Shown here: one piece after another, positions 12,232 through 22,315 of the stretch | How positions within the stretch are numbered: the first letter of the stretch is position 1 | Layout: each line of letters begins with the position of its first letter | Assembly: GCA_034698045.1 (NCBI GenBank) | Contig: JAQGAU010000027.1 | Span: forward strand, 1-55,537 | DNA: 55,537 nt | Direction: 5' to 3' | Source: Paramacrobiotus richtersi | Lineage: Eukaryota; Tardigrada; Eutardigrada; Parachela; Macrobiotidae | Notes under the pieces: generated by a model | Databases searched by the model: none | What the model saw: the letters and a program-made list of their open reading frames with translations, nothing else | Told to the model about the DNA's origin: nothing | Made by a program: the position numbers and the translations under genes

Positions 12232-13223
12232 TCACATGCCTGTCGGTTCCTCGTCATCGCTGAATGTGTAGATGCTGCTGCCATCCAGGTCACCCAAATC
12301 AGAGAAATGGTATTCGCTGTCCCCGCATGAGCCGGCGTTCGTACTGGGCTCGGCGCGGATCAACGCTGTCCGCATGCAGTAGTCTTCCACAGTCGTCGGT
12401 ATCTGCACTCCATCGCGGGCTGCTTCGAGTTTCGATGCGTCGACATTTTCTTTGACTCTCTGTACATACTCTTGATCACCGTTTTCTTTCCATCGTCGGT
12501 AGGTTACGGAGGCCTCAACGTTGGCTGCACTGTTAATGTTCGGCTCGTTAAGAAGGGATATGACGGACATGAGGACAGAATGGGCGTTCTGAGTTGGATT
12601 CCAGCGCTCGCATGGCAGTTCTCCTGAGTGTGGATCGTCGGTCGGAGGATGGAGGATACTGATGCACACTGTTCCGTTCTTGTAAATATTTGGGTGCTGT
12701 AAAAACCGAACTTTTTACAACTGGGTAGGAAAACATGCTGATTCTGATCAGGAGATTATATGTGTGAGAGGGAAGGAAATGACCAGGGAGCACAAAGTTA
12801 TTGTGATACCAGATGACAGAAATCCTAGGTTTTAGGCAAAAAAAGGACGGTATCCTCGACCATTTCTCTACCTGTCTGTATTTAGCGTTTTAGCAAAATC
12901 ACGGAGTTCAGACGAATATAAGTGCAGAAACGTACCCACAAGCAGTTAAAGAAGCGGACTGTGGGCGGCTGAAATGGGTATTCTGGTGGGAATTTCATTA
13001 AGGCACGGAAATAGCCCCCGGCATAGATGGTATCTGGAGGTCCAAAAATGGTTACTTCCCACTCGCAGATGTTGTCGTCTTTCCCAAGTTTTACTTTGAA
13101 GCCTTCCATCGGTTCTTTCTGAAGATTCTGGTACTCATTCATCAGCACACGCATAGCATGATTACTGATGCCATTGCTTCCCCGGTAAAGCCTGGAATTA
13201 CCGGTCTGAGTGGAGCGTGCCAT
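12232..13223 (-). CDS. CDC34: Ubiquitin-conjugating enzyme E2 R (CDC34/UBE2R type)
   Basis: Two exons (12936-13223 and 12232-12696) are joined across a 239-base intron (GTACGT donor, tttttacag acceptor) and encode 250 residues from ATG 13223. The UBC fold is clear: WEVTIFGPPDTIYAGGYF, YPFQPPTVRF, then the HPN motif at residues 97-99 and the active-site Cys at about 107 in TVCISILHPP. The acidic-loop insertion diagnostic of CDC34 (DDPHSGELPCERWNPTQ) is present, as are SVISLLNEPN and a C-terminal acidic tail (FSDDEEP). Such enzymes pass ubiquitin to substrates of SCF (cullin-1/RING) ligases and build K48 chains; the acidic loop and tail contact the cullin and donor ubiquitin. The start was chosen because upstream in-frame residues are not family-like. 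Confidence 0.95.
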
Positions 13224-14142
13224 TTTGAAATTCGACTCAGGATATCGGGAAAACTGCCAAGGACAATGTGAGCGAGTGCAATACAAGACAAAACAATCCC
13301 ATGAAAAGTGCCGCGCGTACCTACTGCAAGCAATGGCCGGTCCCGGGAGGTTCCGGTACAAGCAGTTCTACGACACTTGGATTCATCATAGCAGCTGTAC
13401 GTGTCATTACTATAGCAACTCAGAAGCAAAGTTTTCGAATTCAATTTGCGCCAGTATGTATCGCATGCGGATGTTACCGATATTTTCGGCGTGAAAAGCG
13501 CCCGCGTGTGTACGTGTTCAAAACTCTTAGAGACTTAGTGCGGGATACTCACGCGTCGCCACTTCGTGAAGCAATTTACCGTAAGTCAGGTTTATTTCAA
13601 TATTTTGAAATTGTTCCGAGTTTTGATGGTATGTGATGAGGGAAATTGATGAAATCAATCTACGAAAACGTTCATTTTTGATTTTACATGTTGTTGGTGG
13701 TTGAACCATGCGATAAATGCTGTAATGCACCAGTTTGGGGCAGTCAACCTATATTGATATTAATTGTCATCACACGCAGCGGTAACTACCCTCATGTATT
13801 TTACCAATTTTGTTACGGTCATTTTAAAATTCAAAAGAACAAAAACATTGGAGACTTTTGAATGGTACTTCTGGTGAAGTATAGAAACTTGTGTCATACC
13901 TTCGCGATTTGAGAAACTGACTGTCGGTGTCCGTTGCTCAAAGATTGTATTCCTCGTAATCGCAGAGGGAGTTCGAGCTAATTTTCGTGTCTTTGTTCGA
14001 TAATATCGATTATGTGATTCCAAAAAACTGTCCAGCGATATCTGTGCTGATCTATTTTCCTGCTGCAAGCCTTGACAGCAGTTTCGTCTTTCACTGGTTT
14101 ACACCGCTTTACGCCGCCGAGTCATTGTTTCAGGCTTGCTGT
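13224..14142. other. Upstream region of CDC34, no supported gene
   Basis: Several overlapping open frames cross 13140-13640 on both strands, but none shows a domain or consistent splice pattern. The 5' flank and promoter of CDC34 must lie here. I see nothing else assignable. Confidence 0.4.
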
Positions 14143-15085
14143 TGCAACAGTATATTATAGCAGTATTGGGAAAATATCGCAGAAGGTCAGTAGCATTGTG
14201 TGCAATCCAAGCTTGCACAGAAAAATGGCTGACCATTCTCCCTGGAGCCTGTGGAAGAAACTCTGCGAAATTTAATAGTAATACACCTAGTCCGCTACCT
14301 AGTCTGCATCTGCTATACAAGTACTTGTCCTAATCCGATGTAGTCCGGAATCCGCGAGTAATGATCATCTACATCGTTGTAGAAGTATTAGGTAGTAAAT
14401 GCAAGTGCGTCATGTAATTTTAGGACACTAGTACATGCTGATTGAACCGAATGTTCTGGCAGTGCTTTTCTGCTTTGGGGTCAGAATGTAGAGTAGCAAC
14501 GGGGTAACGCCCTCCTCCGCGGGTCCATAATCTGACTAAGCGATTTTTCGTATAATGATGATACAACAACAGTTTTCGGCTTTGGTCTTTCATTTCATGT
14601 GCGTGTAATGCAAACTGTGTTGGAAAGGTCGATACCCTGATGATTTGGCCGATTCTTACCGGCGTCCTTTTTCACGGTAAGGTATTTACTACACATTCTG
14701 GTTCCACAATTCACATACAGTTTTTTGTTCAAAGTTGAATGCTGTGTGGACGGTAAATCATACAAATGCGCCGAATCCAGCTGGGAACTTAGTGGAGATA
14801 CACGCTATTTCGTAGCGAACGTACGTTTACAGACCAACAGTCTGAAAGAGGCAATGCATTACTGCAAAACCTTAATGAAGAAGAAGAAGTCGACATTGGG
14901 TAACGCAAAACGTTGTAACTTGCGTTCTCAGAATCAAGGCAGAATTCGACAAAATTGGTTCATAGCCTTCTAGTTAATTTATCCTCTGGTGTTGTTTCTG
15001 CCGTGCCACTTGCTTATTAAATTCTCCATTCAGTGTCGTATTTTGCAGCGATGGTGGACAGCGAGGATGACATGGTATTAACAAA
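14143..15085 (+). repeat. Segmental duplication, left copy
   Basis: This segment matches 21180-22315 in the same order. Shared marks include TGTGTGCAATCCA, a CCGATGTAGTCCGGAA block, CATCGTTGTAGAAGTATT, AGAGTAGCAACGG, GATTTGGCCGAT and then the lectin exons. The copies differ by many substitutions and small indels, so the duplication is old. Similarity stops just after exon B (about 15085), where the GTTAAC satellite takes over. Confidence 0.8.
14735..15074 (+). pseudogene. C-type lectin domain remnant, copy 1 (truncated)
   Basis: Exon A (14735-14899) and exon B (15049-15074) join in phase to give the first third of a C-type lectin domain: CCVDGKSYKC, WELSGD, then HYCKTL and a spliced STLAMVDSEDDM. 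The conserved Cys of DTCYF seen in the other copy is Arg here (DTRYF). The next exon is missing: the sequence runs straight into the GTTAAC repeat array. No start exon was found. Lectin domains of this type bind sugars or other ligands outside the cell, but this copy can hardly fold. Confidence 0.7.
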
Positions 15086-15119
15086 ATTTGACCAGGAGCA
15101 GCCGCAGCTGAAGTACATA

Positions 15120-15937
15120 CGCAGCTGACCCGATAACTGCCGCAAACCGCAGTGAACTTCCGTTAGGTGCAGCTATTTCCGGATATGCACAGTCAACCTC
15201 CGTTAACCACATTCTACTCCCGGAGAACATAGTTAATTTCCGTTAGCTCCAGTTACTTCCCGATATTCACAGTCAATTTTCGTTAATCACAGCCGACTTC
15301 GCAGCTAACCACAGTTATTTTCCATTCGCCACAGCTAACGTTTTTTTGCCCCAGCTAGCTACCGCGAAACAGAGTCGACTTCCATTAACCACAGTTAACT
15401 TCCGTAAACAGTAAATAAGTTACGTCAATCAGAGCTAATTACCGTTGACCGTAGTTAATTGTGGTTAACGGCAGTTAACCAGGGTTATAGCGTATAGCCA
15501 CAGCTAACTTCACATGACCACGTTAGCTACCGCGAAACACAATCAACTTCCGGGAACCGCTTTCCTTAACTTCCGAAAAGTACAGATTAATTTCGTTAAC
15601 CACCATTAACATCCCTTAACTGGCGTTAACTTCGGTTAACGCCAGTTAACTTGCTTTAACCACAGTTATCTTCCGTTAGCCACAGTCAACTTCTGTTAAC
15701 CAGCGTTAACAAAATTAAGTTCGGTTAGCACTACAGCTCCATTCACCACAGTTACCTTCAGGAATCAGGATGATAGAACAGCGACGGGTATATTAAATAC
15801 CTGTTAACCGTCCTGTAACGTTAATGTCCGTTAACCGTTAGTTAACTGTGGTCGACGGTATTTATCTGTGATTAAAGGAAGTTGTTTATACTGGTTAACC
15901 AATGTTGCTGTGTTTACCGGAAGTTAACTTTGGTTAA
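15120..15937. repeat. GTTAAC-rich degenerate satellite, left part
   Basis: A diverged tandem array is built on short units of the kind CACAGTTAACTTCCGTTAAC, with period near 20-27. The palindromic hexamer GTTAAC or a close relative (GTTAGC, GTCAAC) recurs throughout. The same repeat resumes at 19126 after the piggyBac element, so both parts were once one array of about 1 kb. Confidence 0.85.
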
Positions 15938-16199
15938 CTCAAACGCGCCCAAGCATTACAAATCACACTGAAAACCAACGGGATTTTTGTGGTGCCACCT
16001 AGGGGCCAGACGGCGGTTACGTGCGATAGCCTAACTATTCTGCCGAGCAATTTGACTGCGGTGTAAATGCGCGGTTTCAGCAGCGGTACAGATTGCACTG
16101 CGCCTTCCGCCTCAATTTAGAAACAGTGTTGCATTACCTAAATTACCTAATTCTAGTGAGCGTCTAGAATAACCGATTTCCTGAAAAAAATACTTCATC

Positions 16200-16650
16200 A
16201 TGTCTTCTCCCCTTGTTATCGCTTTTCTGGATGCCAAGTAAGTTGAAAGGTTTTTCTGTCGGTCCTCAGATTTATCAGGGAGACTTTTTTCAGGCTTAAT
16301 GCTCCAGTCTGGCTTGTAAGAAGTGTGTCCGAACAGAAAATACAGAAAAAGTAGCTCGCTTTGCTGTTTATCGCACGATATGGAGTCGACTCCTGGTACG
16401 CGTTCTGCAAGGTTTTTCGCGAACTATTCGTAGGTTTGTTTTCCAGGATGCAAAGATGATTCAAAAGGGAGACACGGTGATCTATCCTGGAGAACTCGTC
16501 CGAGCGCTAGCTGAAGAATTTCCCGATAACAGTAAACATCGTGACGTAAGCTTCAGTTTCCGCTGTGAACGGTTTTTTTGGTTATCATTTGTCTCTTCTT
16601 AGTTTGGACCACCGACCGTAACGCTGCAGCAAATCTCGAAAACTGCGTGA
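16200..16650 (+). CDS. Small four-exon ORF inside the piggyBac element, unknown function
   Basis: Four candidate exons (16200-16237, 16294-16315, 16447-16545, 16603-16650) have good GT..AG borders (GTAAGT, GTAAGA and GTAAGC donors; ttttttcag, ttttccag and cttcttag acceptors). Their phases fit exactly, giving 68 residues from ATG to TGA. An AATAAA-type signal lies at about 16717. The peptide has a hydrophobic start (MSSPLVIAFLDAK) and a segment GDTVIYPGELVRALAEEF followed by FGPPTVTLQQIS. I do not recognise a family. It converges on the 3' end of the transposase gene and lies wholly within the element, so it is either an accessory gene or a captured host fragment. The small exon 2 (22 nt) is the weakest link. 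Confidence 0.45.
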
Positions 16651-16732
16651 CGTTTTTTTGTTTATTTCGTCTGTTGTACGTAAAGGGTTAGTCATACTTA
16701 TCATTGCGCAATGAGTTAATAAAAGAACAGGA

Positions 16733-18633
16733 TTATTTTGGTTCGGCTACATCTGCGCAAGCAAAACAGCTTCTCTTCACCTTCATATGATCAGTACAAA
16801 CTGGAATCCCACACTGATCACAAGTATTGTAAGTCTTTCTGTTTCTTTTTCGTCCGCATAACTTGCAACGCTGTTGTAATCGAGGAGCTGCGCCAGCCTG
16901 AGGTTCTTCGCTTACTGGTGTCGACACCTTTATGCCCAGTTGTTCCCGTATGATGCATTTCAATTCCATGGTCGTTGATTTTTCTTGTAAGCGACGATGC
17001 AAATGTCCGCGAATAAGATTTTCACCGAGATCGGTCAGAAAAACCCGACGACGATGGCTGAAAAGTGCAATATTATATCAACTGGCGTAACCATCTGAGC
17101 AGACAGACACTAGAGCGTGGACAGGGTAATTTTGCGATCCGCCCCCGTTTTGTAACCATCAGCACGCTCCTAGATTATGATTATTGTGCATCACTTGGAA
17201 TTATCGAATACTAAGTTTTTTGCTCACCGTTTTTTAGTCCAGTCTGGAAATACATTTGTCCAAATGATCAAGGCGTTCGATGCGGAAATATCGACCATGT
17301 TAAAAAACAGAATTACAGGCCATCGATTACTTCTTCTTTTCACGGTGTACTTGGCCACAAGCTGATCAAGGGTGTCGACACCAGCCTTCGTTTTGTTGTA
17401 CGTCTGAATAATTAGTGGCTTTTGATCAGTCCCGCTGTCCACGGACATGTCATGATGAAACGAGCTCAACAGTATCACTGCTTTTCCTTTCTTCGGAACG
17501 TAAGAAACGAGCGGAAAATACTTCGTAAATCCAAACAGACTTGAATAAATTTCCCGATCCTTTGCTGGTTTGAATGCTTCTTTCTTATCTTTCCTAATTG
17601 TTCCGACAAAGGTAATCTTTCTGTTCAGAAGCTCGTTTGCCAGCTTGATATCCGTAATGAAATTGTCACAAGTGATGTTCCGTCCGGAGTCGACTCCCAA
17701 ATCTCTCGTCAAATCAAGAATCACTCACCGCCCCTGATTTCACTCAGGGGGGCCCCCCTGCGGCTTGCCAGTATAGACTTGTATATTCCAGCAGTAATTC
17801 GTTTCAGCATCCGCCAGAACCCAGGTCTTAATGCCGTATCTCGCAGGCTTATTTGGAATGTATTGCTTAAATCGGCATCTACCCCGGAACGGATACAGCT
17901 GCTCGTCACCTGTAACAAACGGGCCCGGGACGTACGAGTTCTTCAGGGTAGGCACCCATAGGTTCCACAGCTCACTAATGTGAGCCATCTTGTCGTCCAT
18001 CAGTCGGATTCTTCTGGAAGGCTTATCATCAAATCGGAGTGCACGTAGAATGTCCTTGAACCGATTTCGAGCCATTACAGCTTTGTACAAGGGTCGACCC
18101 TTCGTGATACTCTACAGATCGGAAACAGGCCTCCGGCTTTCCAGATACACGCCTTGAAGTTACAATAAGCCCAAAAATGCATCCAATTCGATACTATCTA
18201 GTTGTGCCTAAGAATCTTCCATTAATCGTTGGCCTTCTGCATTCGTCTGAATCAGAATAACTGCCTTCATTTGAGGCGTGAAGAAAACGTTGAAAGAGTC
18301 AGGGTAGTTCTTGACTTGATCTTTGACGTGGGGTCTTACTCCCGGCGCTCCGCACATCTTATCAGCAGCTCGAATGTTTCCGGTATCGGTTGGGTAGGGA
18401 AACCAGACGGTGCCGTCCTTCGAGTTGAAATTATCTCCCAGGGAATAACGGACATCATCGTCGGACTCATCGTCGTTATCCGAATTATCACTTTCTGATT
18501 GCAAGTCGGATACTTCATCGATCTCATCAGGTTCTCCATCTGACTCGCTGTCTTCTTCGCAGGTGTCGACACCATAATCAGAATCGGAATCGCTACTAAA
18601 ACTCACTTCGGACAGCTGTCGTTTTCGAGACAT
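16733..18633 (-). pseudogene. piggyBac transposase, inactivated by in-frame stops
   Basis: The frame runs from ATG 18633 to TAA near 16733, with one plausible intron (17058-17227, GTGAGC donor, ttttcag acceptor). The order is family-typical: an acidic Ser/Asp-rich N-terminus, then GRPLYKAVMARNRF, GDEQLYPFRGR (first catalytic Asp), NITCDNFITD (second), KAGVDTLDQLV (third) and NRWPVILFFNM, with a C-terminal Cys-rich zinc-binding domain (CKLCGRKR, CDQCGIPVC). All segments stay in one frame, but five stop codons interrupt it at 18208, 18160, 18112, 17740 and 17725. One of them (18112) stands where the family has a conserved Trp, consistent with a TGG to TAG change. The gene is decayed by point mutations rather than deletions, so this copy cannot make its own enzyme. 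Confidence 0.92.
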
Positions 18634-19125
18634 TTTTCAGGAAATAAAAACCAATCAAATAAATGATAAATCGAATGGCAATACTGAAATAAATTCGGCG
18701 CTAGGAGCAACATTCTGTACCTGCATGGTTTCGATCGCATGATTTGGGAACCGGAAGTGCAGTAACTGTGAGTGTGGTTTTTATTTTCTCTTGCGCCGTG
18801 GATGCACTTGTTTTTGCATTGCAAGCAGTAAATCGGTACAGGAATCATATCGTTACAGAACGATTTAATGATTTTCCTAACCTAAGTGAAATGTGACCAT
18901 AATGCACGTTTCTGTGAAAACATGTCAAAACGGGGCATTTCCTTATCCCGGGCTCTAATTTTCGAACGAAAACAAGAACCACTTCCGACATTGCACAAAA
19001 AACGTTCGCTTTCATGTGATTGTGTCAAACGGGATCATCGGAGCCAACCAAAATGTCCTTATGTTCTTAAAAAAAATGTTGAATAATTCATGGCACCCGC
19101 CCACACCCCGTTGGGCATGTAAGAG

Positions 19126-19320
19126 TTAACACTGGTTAACAGGGGTTAACAGTAGTTAGCTATATTCTAGTGAACTATATTCGCGGTAGCTAACAGTTAG
19201 CTGTGGTGATAATAAGTTAGCCATGGTTTACAGAAGCTGTTGACGGAAGTTAACTTTAACCTTTTTTAACGGTAGTCAACTGTGGTTAACTGAGGTTAAC
19301 TGCGATTAGCTGTTTTTCTG
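19126..19320. repeat. GTTAAC-rich satellite, right part
   Basis: The array seen at 15120-15937 continues here (GTTAACACTGGTTAAC and similar units), starting exactly at the right TTAA of the piggyBac element and fading out near 19320. Confidence 0.85.
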
Positions 19321-19589
19321 CAATTATGCCACTTATGGCGAAATGTTATTGGTTGTGCAGGTAATAAGTACGCTTTATGTTGCCAAGACGAATGTGGAAA
19401 TTTCTAGATTTTGCTTTGCCCCAACGAATGCCTAATAACGCTATGTCGTACATCAGCTCGCCGAGCCGAGATGGCTGAATTGAAACAAGTTACGCTGACG
19501 TAGACTTCTATGTTGATAAAGTCCTTTCCTGGCTTTTCCGTAACTTTCTTCTTTGTCCCTTACAAATGACATGCCATAGCTTACAAGAT

Positions 19590-19801
19590 AGGGAAAAAAA
19601 TTTGGTTGTAGTCCCAGCTAAAAGTTTGAACTGTAGTTTAAAGAAGAAAGAGTTATGGTCATTGTCAGTTAACATAGACGTCTACGAGACCGTTGTGCAA
19701 CGGTCTCGTAGACTTGAATGTTAACTATAAGCGACCACAACTCTTTCCTCTCGAAACTACATTTCAGACTATTATGTAGTTGGGACCAAAACCAAATTTC
19801 T
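19590..19801. repeat. Foldback palindrome centred near 19697
   Basis: About 105-bp arms meet at CGAGACCGTTG TGCAACGGTCTCG. Pairing continues outwards through GTTAAC, GAAAGAGTT / AACTCTTTC, and AAATTTGGTT / AACCAAATTT. The core hairpin is near perfect and could extrude a cruciform or form an RNA hairpin. Confidence 0.85.
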
Positions 19802-19842
19802 CTCTCTGTTTTTTGGCTATAATATATCATTTTCAAGTGAAA

Positions 19843-20271
19843 ATGCTATCCATTAAGGATAGAAAAAAACCGGACGTGATCACTTACACCGCATGGGAGC
19901 GCGGGAAGCCGCTCTCGATCGATGTAACCTGCGTGGATACCTTGTGTAATTCGTATGTGGACCGATCTTTCCAGAAAGCCGGCGCAGCAGCAGAACTCGC
20001 AGAACAGAGGAAGTACGTGAAGTACGCTTTCCTGGAGAATCGGTACGTCTTTACGCCGGCAGTTTTCGAAATCTACGGTACCTGGGGACTAGGCACGAAA
20101 AGGATAGTCGACAAAATCGGAAAAGATCTCATCGCCATAACAGGAGAACCGCGTTCGAAAGAGTTTTTACGACAGAAATTATCCATGTTAATGCAGAAGG
20201 GAAATGCCCTTTGTGTTATGGGTACGGTACCCGATTCTGTCGGGTTAGATGAGATCTTTCTGCTCGGTTAA
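19843..20271 (+). CDS. Reverse-transcriptase-type C-terminal nuclease-like domain, stand-alone ORF
   Basis: This is an uninterrupted ORF of 142 residues from ATG 19843. It has the order KPDVITYTAW..GKPLSIDVTCVD, a charged AAELAEQRKYVKY helix, FTPAVFEIYGTWG, and a C-terminal LRQKLSMLMQKGNAL segment. This order resembles the domain at the C-terminus of a group of non-LTR-type reverse transcriptase proteins (pattern PADV..W..GK...DVTV....KY......P...E..G.WG), which looks like a PD-(D/E)XK nuclease fold. Here it stands alone with start, stop and AATAAA, inside long inverted repeats, while all other RT fragments in the window are broken. The assignment is from pattern memory; nuclease activity is not established. 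Confidence 0.6.
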   Translation: MLSIKDRKKPDVITYTAWERGKPLSIDVTCVDTLCNSYVDRSFQKAGAAAELAEQRKYVKYAFLENRYVFTPAVFEIYGTWGLGTKRIVDKIGKDLIAITGEPRSKEFLRQKLSMLMQKGNALCVMGTVPDSVGLDEIFLLG

Positions 20272-20439
20272 TTAGTTTCGTTTATGTGTCCGTACACGTA
20301 TGATACTATGGTACAGCAATAAACACAGTGAAAATAAAGAAAGTTACGGAAAGCGAGGAAAGGACATTATCAACATAGAAGTCAACGGCAGCGTAACTCG
20401 TTGCAGTTCAGTCAGGCGGCGTACCCCGCGGCTCGGCGA

Positions 20440-20690
20440 GCTGATGTAATGCATACCTTTATTAGGCATTCTCTTAACTCGCGCTTTCCTTGAGCACTCA
20501 AGAAGTGCACATTTGCGGGCCTTGAGGGTACCATTTGCGGACCCCTTGGGCGGATTTCCGCCATTCCTGTCAGTTTTAATTCATGAATGGCTCGTGTATG
20601 ACTCAAATAAGTTGAAAGAATAATCTCAAAAATCCGCCCAATAAATCGGCAAATGCTGGCAGCGAATACACACACGGTCCACAGTTGTTC
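20440..20690 (-). pseudogene. Fragment of a reverse-transcriptase-type protein
   Basis: The minus-strand translation AASICRFIGRIFEII, then SHTRAIHELKLTGM and a RELRECLIKV tail, aligns by eye with the minus-strand RT relic at 47470-47739 (AASICRFFGRSGRI, HKHTAELAANGI). The fragment runs into the right arm of the long-inverted-repeat element. It reads opposite to the nuclease-like ORF next to it. Confidence 0.45.
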
Positions 20691-20729
20691 GCACTTCGAG
20701 GACGGTCCACAGTTGTTCGCACTTCGAGG
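20674..20729. repeat. 28-bp tandem duplication
   Basis: Two perfect adjacent copies of a 28-bp unit (acggtccacagttgttcgca plus cttcgagg) lie just outside the right end of the RT fragment. Confidence 0.9.
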
Positions 20730-21034
20730 ATTTCGACGAATGATGTTGTTCTACTAGATGTGACCTGACTAAGTTTTTGCTTTTAAGCAGTAGCTGTTTT
20801 CATGGTCTGCTTTCGAAACCTGCTGTTTTTCATCAAAATCGGTGTACGCTGTATGGAGAATGCGCACGAACCGTTCTTTTCTTGGTAGTTTACCTACCAA
20901 AGAACCAGAGCATGAAGGAAGAACTTATAATTTATACATATGTCAAAGTATCCGAGGAAATCCTAAACCAAACTCAGACGAGGCATCATTTCCATCGAGT
21001 TCGCAGCATTTACACTTCTTATATTATTTGACGT

Positions 21035-21115
21035 TGTTTGCAGCCTGGTAGTAAAACATACATAATATTATGTCTTTAGGACGGTAGTTGTGGGTTCGAT
21101 TACCGCCGTGAGTCA
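21035..21115 (+). mobile_element. tRNA-like SINE head, copy 1
   Basis: It has an A-box-like GCAGCCTGGTAGTA and a B-box-like GTGGGTTCGATTACCGCC, with the spacing of a tRNA gene and a CCGTGAGTC end. The body that follows (TTTGAAAGTAAACCAGAAA) is shared with the minus-strand copy ending at 28291. The anticodon arm is poor, so this is a SINE head rather than a tRNA gene. Confidence 0.6.
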
Positions 21116-21179
21116 TTTTTTGAAAGTAAACCAGAAACAAAAATGAGAAGCTTCGAGAAATCAACGAATTGCCAATAAC

Positions 21180-22315
21180 CAGTTGGCAGGGTTTGTCCAG
21201 TTGTAAGTCCCGTATTGTGTGCAATCCAGACGATCTGTGCAACCCAGATAAATATAGATAATAACTGACCATTCACCTTGGAAGAAACTTAGTAATCTGC
21301 AAATAGTACTACACCTAGGCCGCATCCGCTGTGGTCGTACTTGTCCGAATCCGATGTAGTCCGGAAGCGGCACTGCGGCAAGTAATAATAAACCACATCG
21401 TTGTAGAAGTATTGCCATAGGTAGTAAAACGCCATGTAAGTATGGGGTACTCGTAGTACAATCCATTATGATTTACATGCTGATGGTTCAATCAGCATGT
21501 ACGAGTGCTCGTACCACGAGTGTCCTGTTGAGCTGAGTTGAGTTGCTAAGCGTACAGCATAATCCAAAGGATCGCTAAACCAAATGTATACCACCATTTT
21601 AGCTATGGTCCTTTATGGACTTGCAGTAACTCTATTACAACAACAACAACACCAAATGCACTTGTGTCCTGTTCTGGCAGGTGTTTTACGCTTCGAGGTC
21701 AAAATGTAGAGTAGCAACGGCGGGACGCCCTCATTCGCGAGTCCCTAATCCGACTAAGCGATTTTGAGTATACTATGACAACAACTGGTTTCGGGGTTGG
21801 TTCTTTTATTTCATGTGCGTTCAATGCAAACCGTGACGGAAAGGTGGCCGAAACGATACCGTGATGATTTGGCCGATACTTACTGGCGTAATTTTTCACG
21901 GTGAGGTTGGGCGTTTACAGTAGTACACAACCGGGTTCCACAATCCACATAAATGTTCTTTCCAGTTACATGCTGTGTGGACGGTAAATCATACAGATGT
22001 GCCGAATCCAACTGGGAACTAAGTGGAGATACATGCTATTTCATAGCGGCCGAAAGTTTAAGGACCGCAAGTCTGAAAGAGGCAAAGCATTACTGCAAAA
22101 CCTTAATAAAGAAGAAGTCGACACTCGGTACAGCAAACGTTAAAACTTACGTTCTCAGAATCAAGGCGTTCGACAGAATTTGTTCACAGCTGTTTAGTTA
22201 CTTTATCCTCTCGTAGTTTTTTCTGCCCTGTCATTTGATTATTGAACGCTCAATTCAGTGTCGTATTTTACAGCGATGGTGGATAGCAAGGATGACATGG
22301 TATAAAAAACCTGAC
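21180..22315 (+). repeat. Segmental duplication, right copy
   Basis: This is the counterpart of 14143-15085, in the same orientation and with the same order of shared blocks. It contains extra sequence around 21490-21660 that the left copy lacks, including CTGATGGTTCAATCAG and a CAACAACAACAAC run. Confidence 0.8.

Larger units (their letters stand above)
15938..19125 (-). mobile_element. piggyBac-family DNA transposon in a TTAA target
   Basis: A 3188-bp element is bounded on both sides by TTAA (15934-15937 and 19126-19129), the target-site duplication of the piggyBac family. Its ends form a short imperfect inverted repeat: CTCAAACGCGCCCAA on the left, and CTCTTACATGCCCAA read inwards from the right (11 of 15 matching). 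It carries a broken piggyBac transposase on the minus strand (16733-18633) and a small spliced ORF on the plus strand (16200-16650). Because the flanking satellite is made of GTTAAC units, the array offers many TTAA targets. Confidence 0.85.
19426..20471. mobile_element. Long-inverted-repeat element carrying a nuclease-like ORF
   Basis: Arms of about 125-135 bp at 19426-19551 and 20338-20471 are imperfect reverse complements. They share GAATGCCTAATAA, ACATCAGCTCGCCGAGCC, GTTACGCTG, CTTCTATGTTGATAA, GTCCTTTCCT and CCGTAACTTTC. Between them lie a second, internal palindrome (19590-19801) and an intact ORF (19843-20271) with a following AATAAA (about 20319). No target-site duplication was obvious. 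A related ORF-less copy lies at 40489-40886. Confidence 0.7.

Noticed and set aside
13268-13636. 122-codon plus-strand frame upstream of CDC34
   Set aside because: It has no domain, and its codon pattern is not better than the other frames here. It was considered as a divergent gene sharing a promoter, but evidence is too thin.
15120-15937. CRISPR-like repeat array
   Set aside because: Units are diverged and contiguous without unique spacers, in a clearly eukaryotic setting; it is a satellite.
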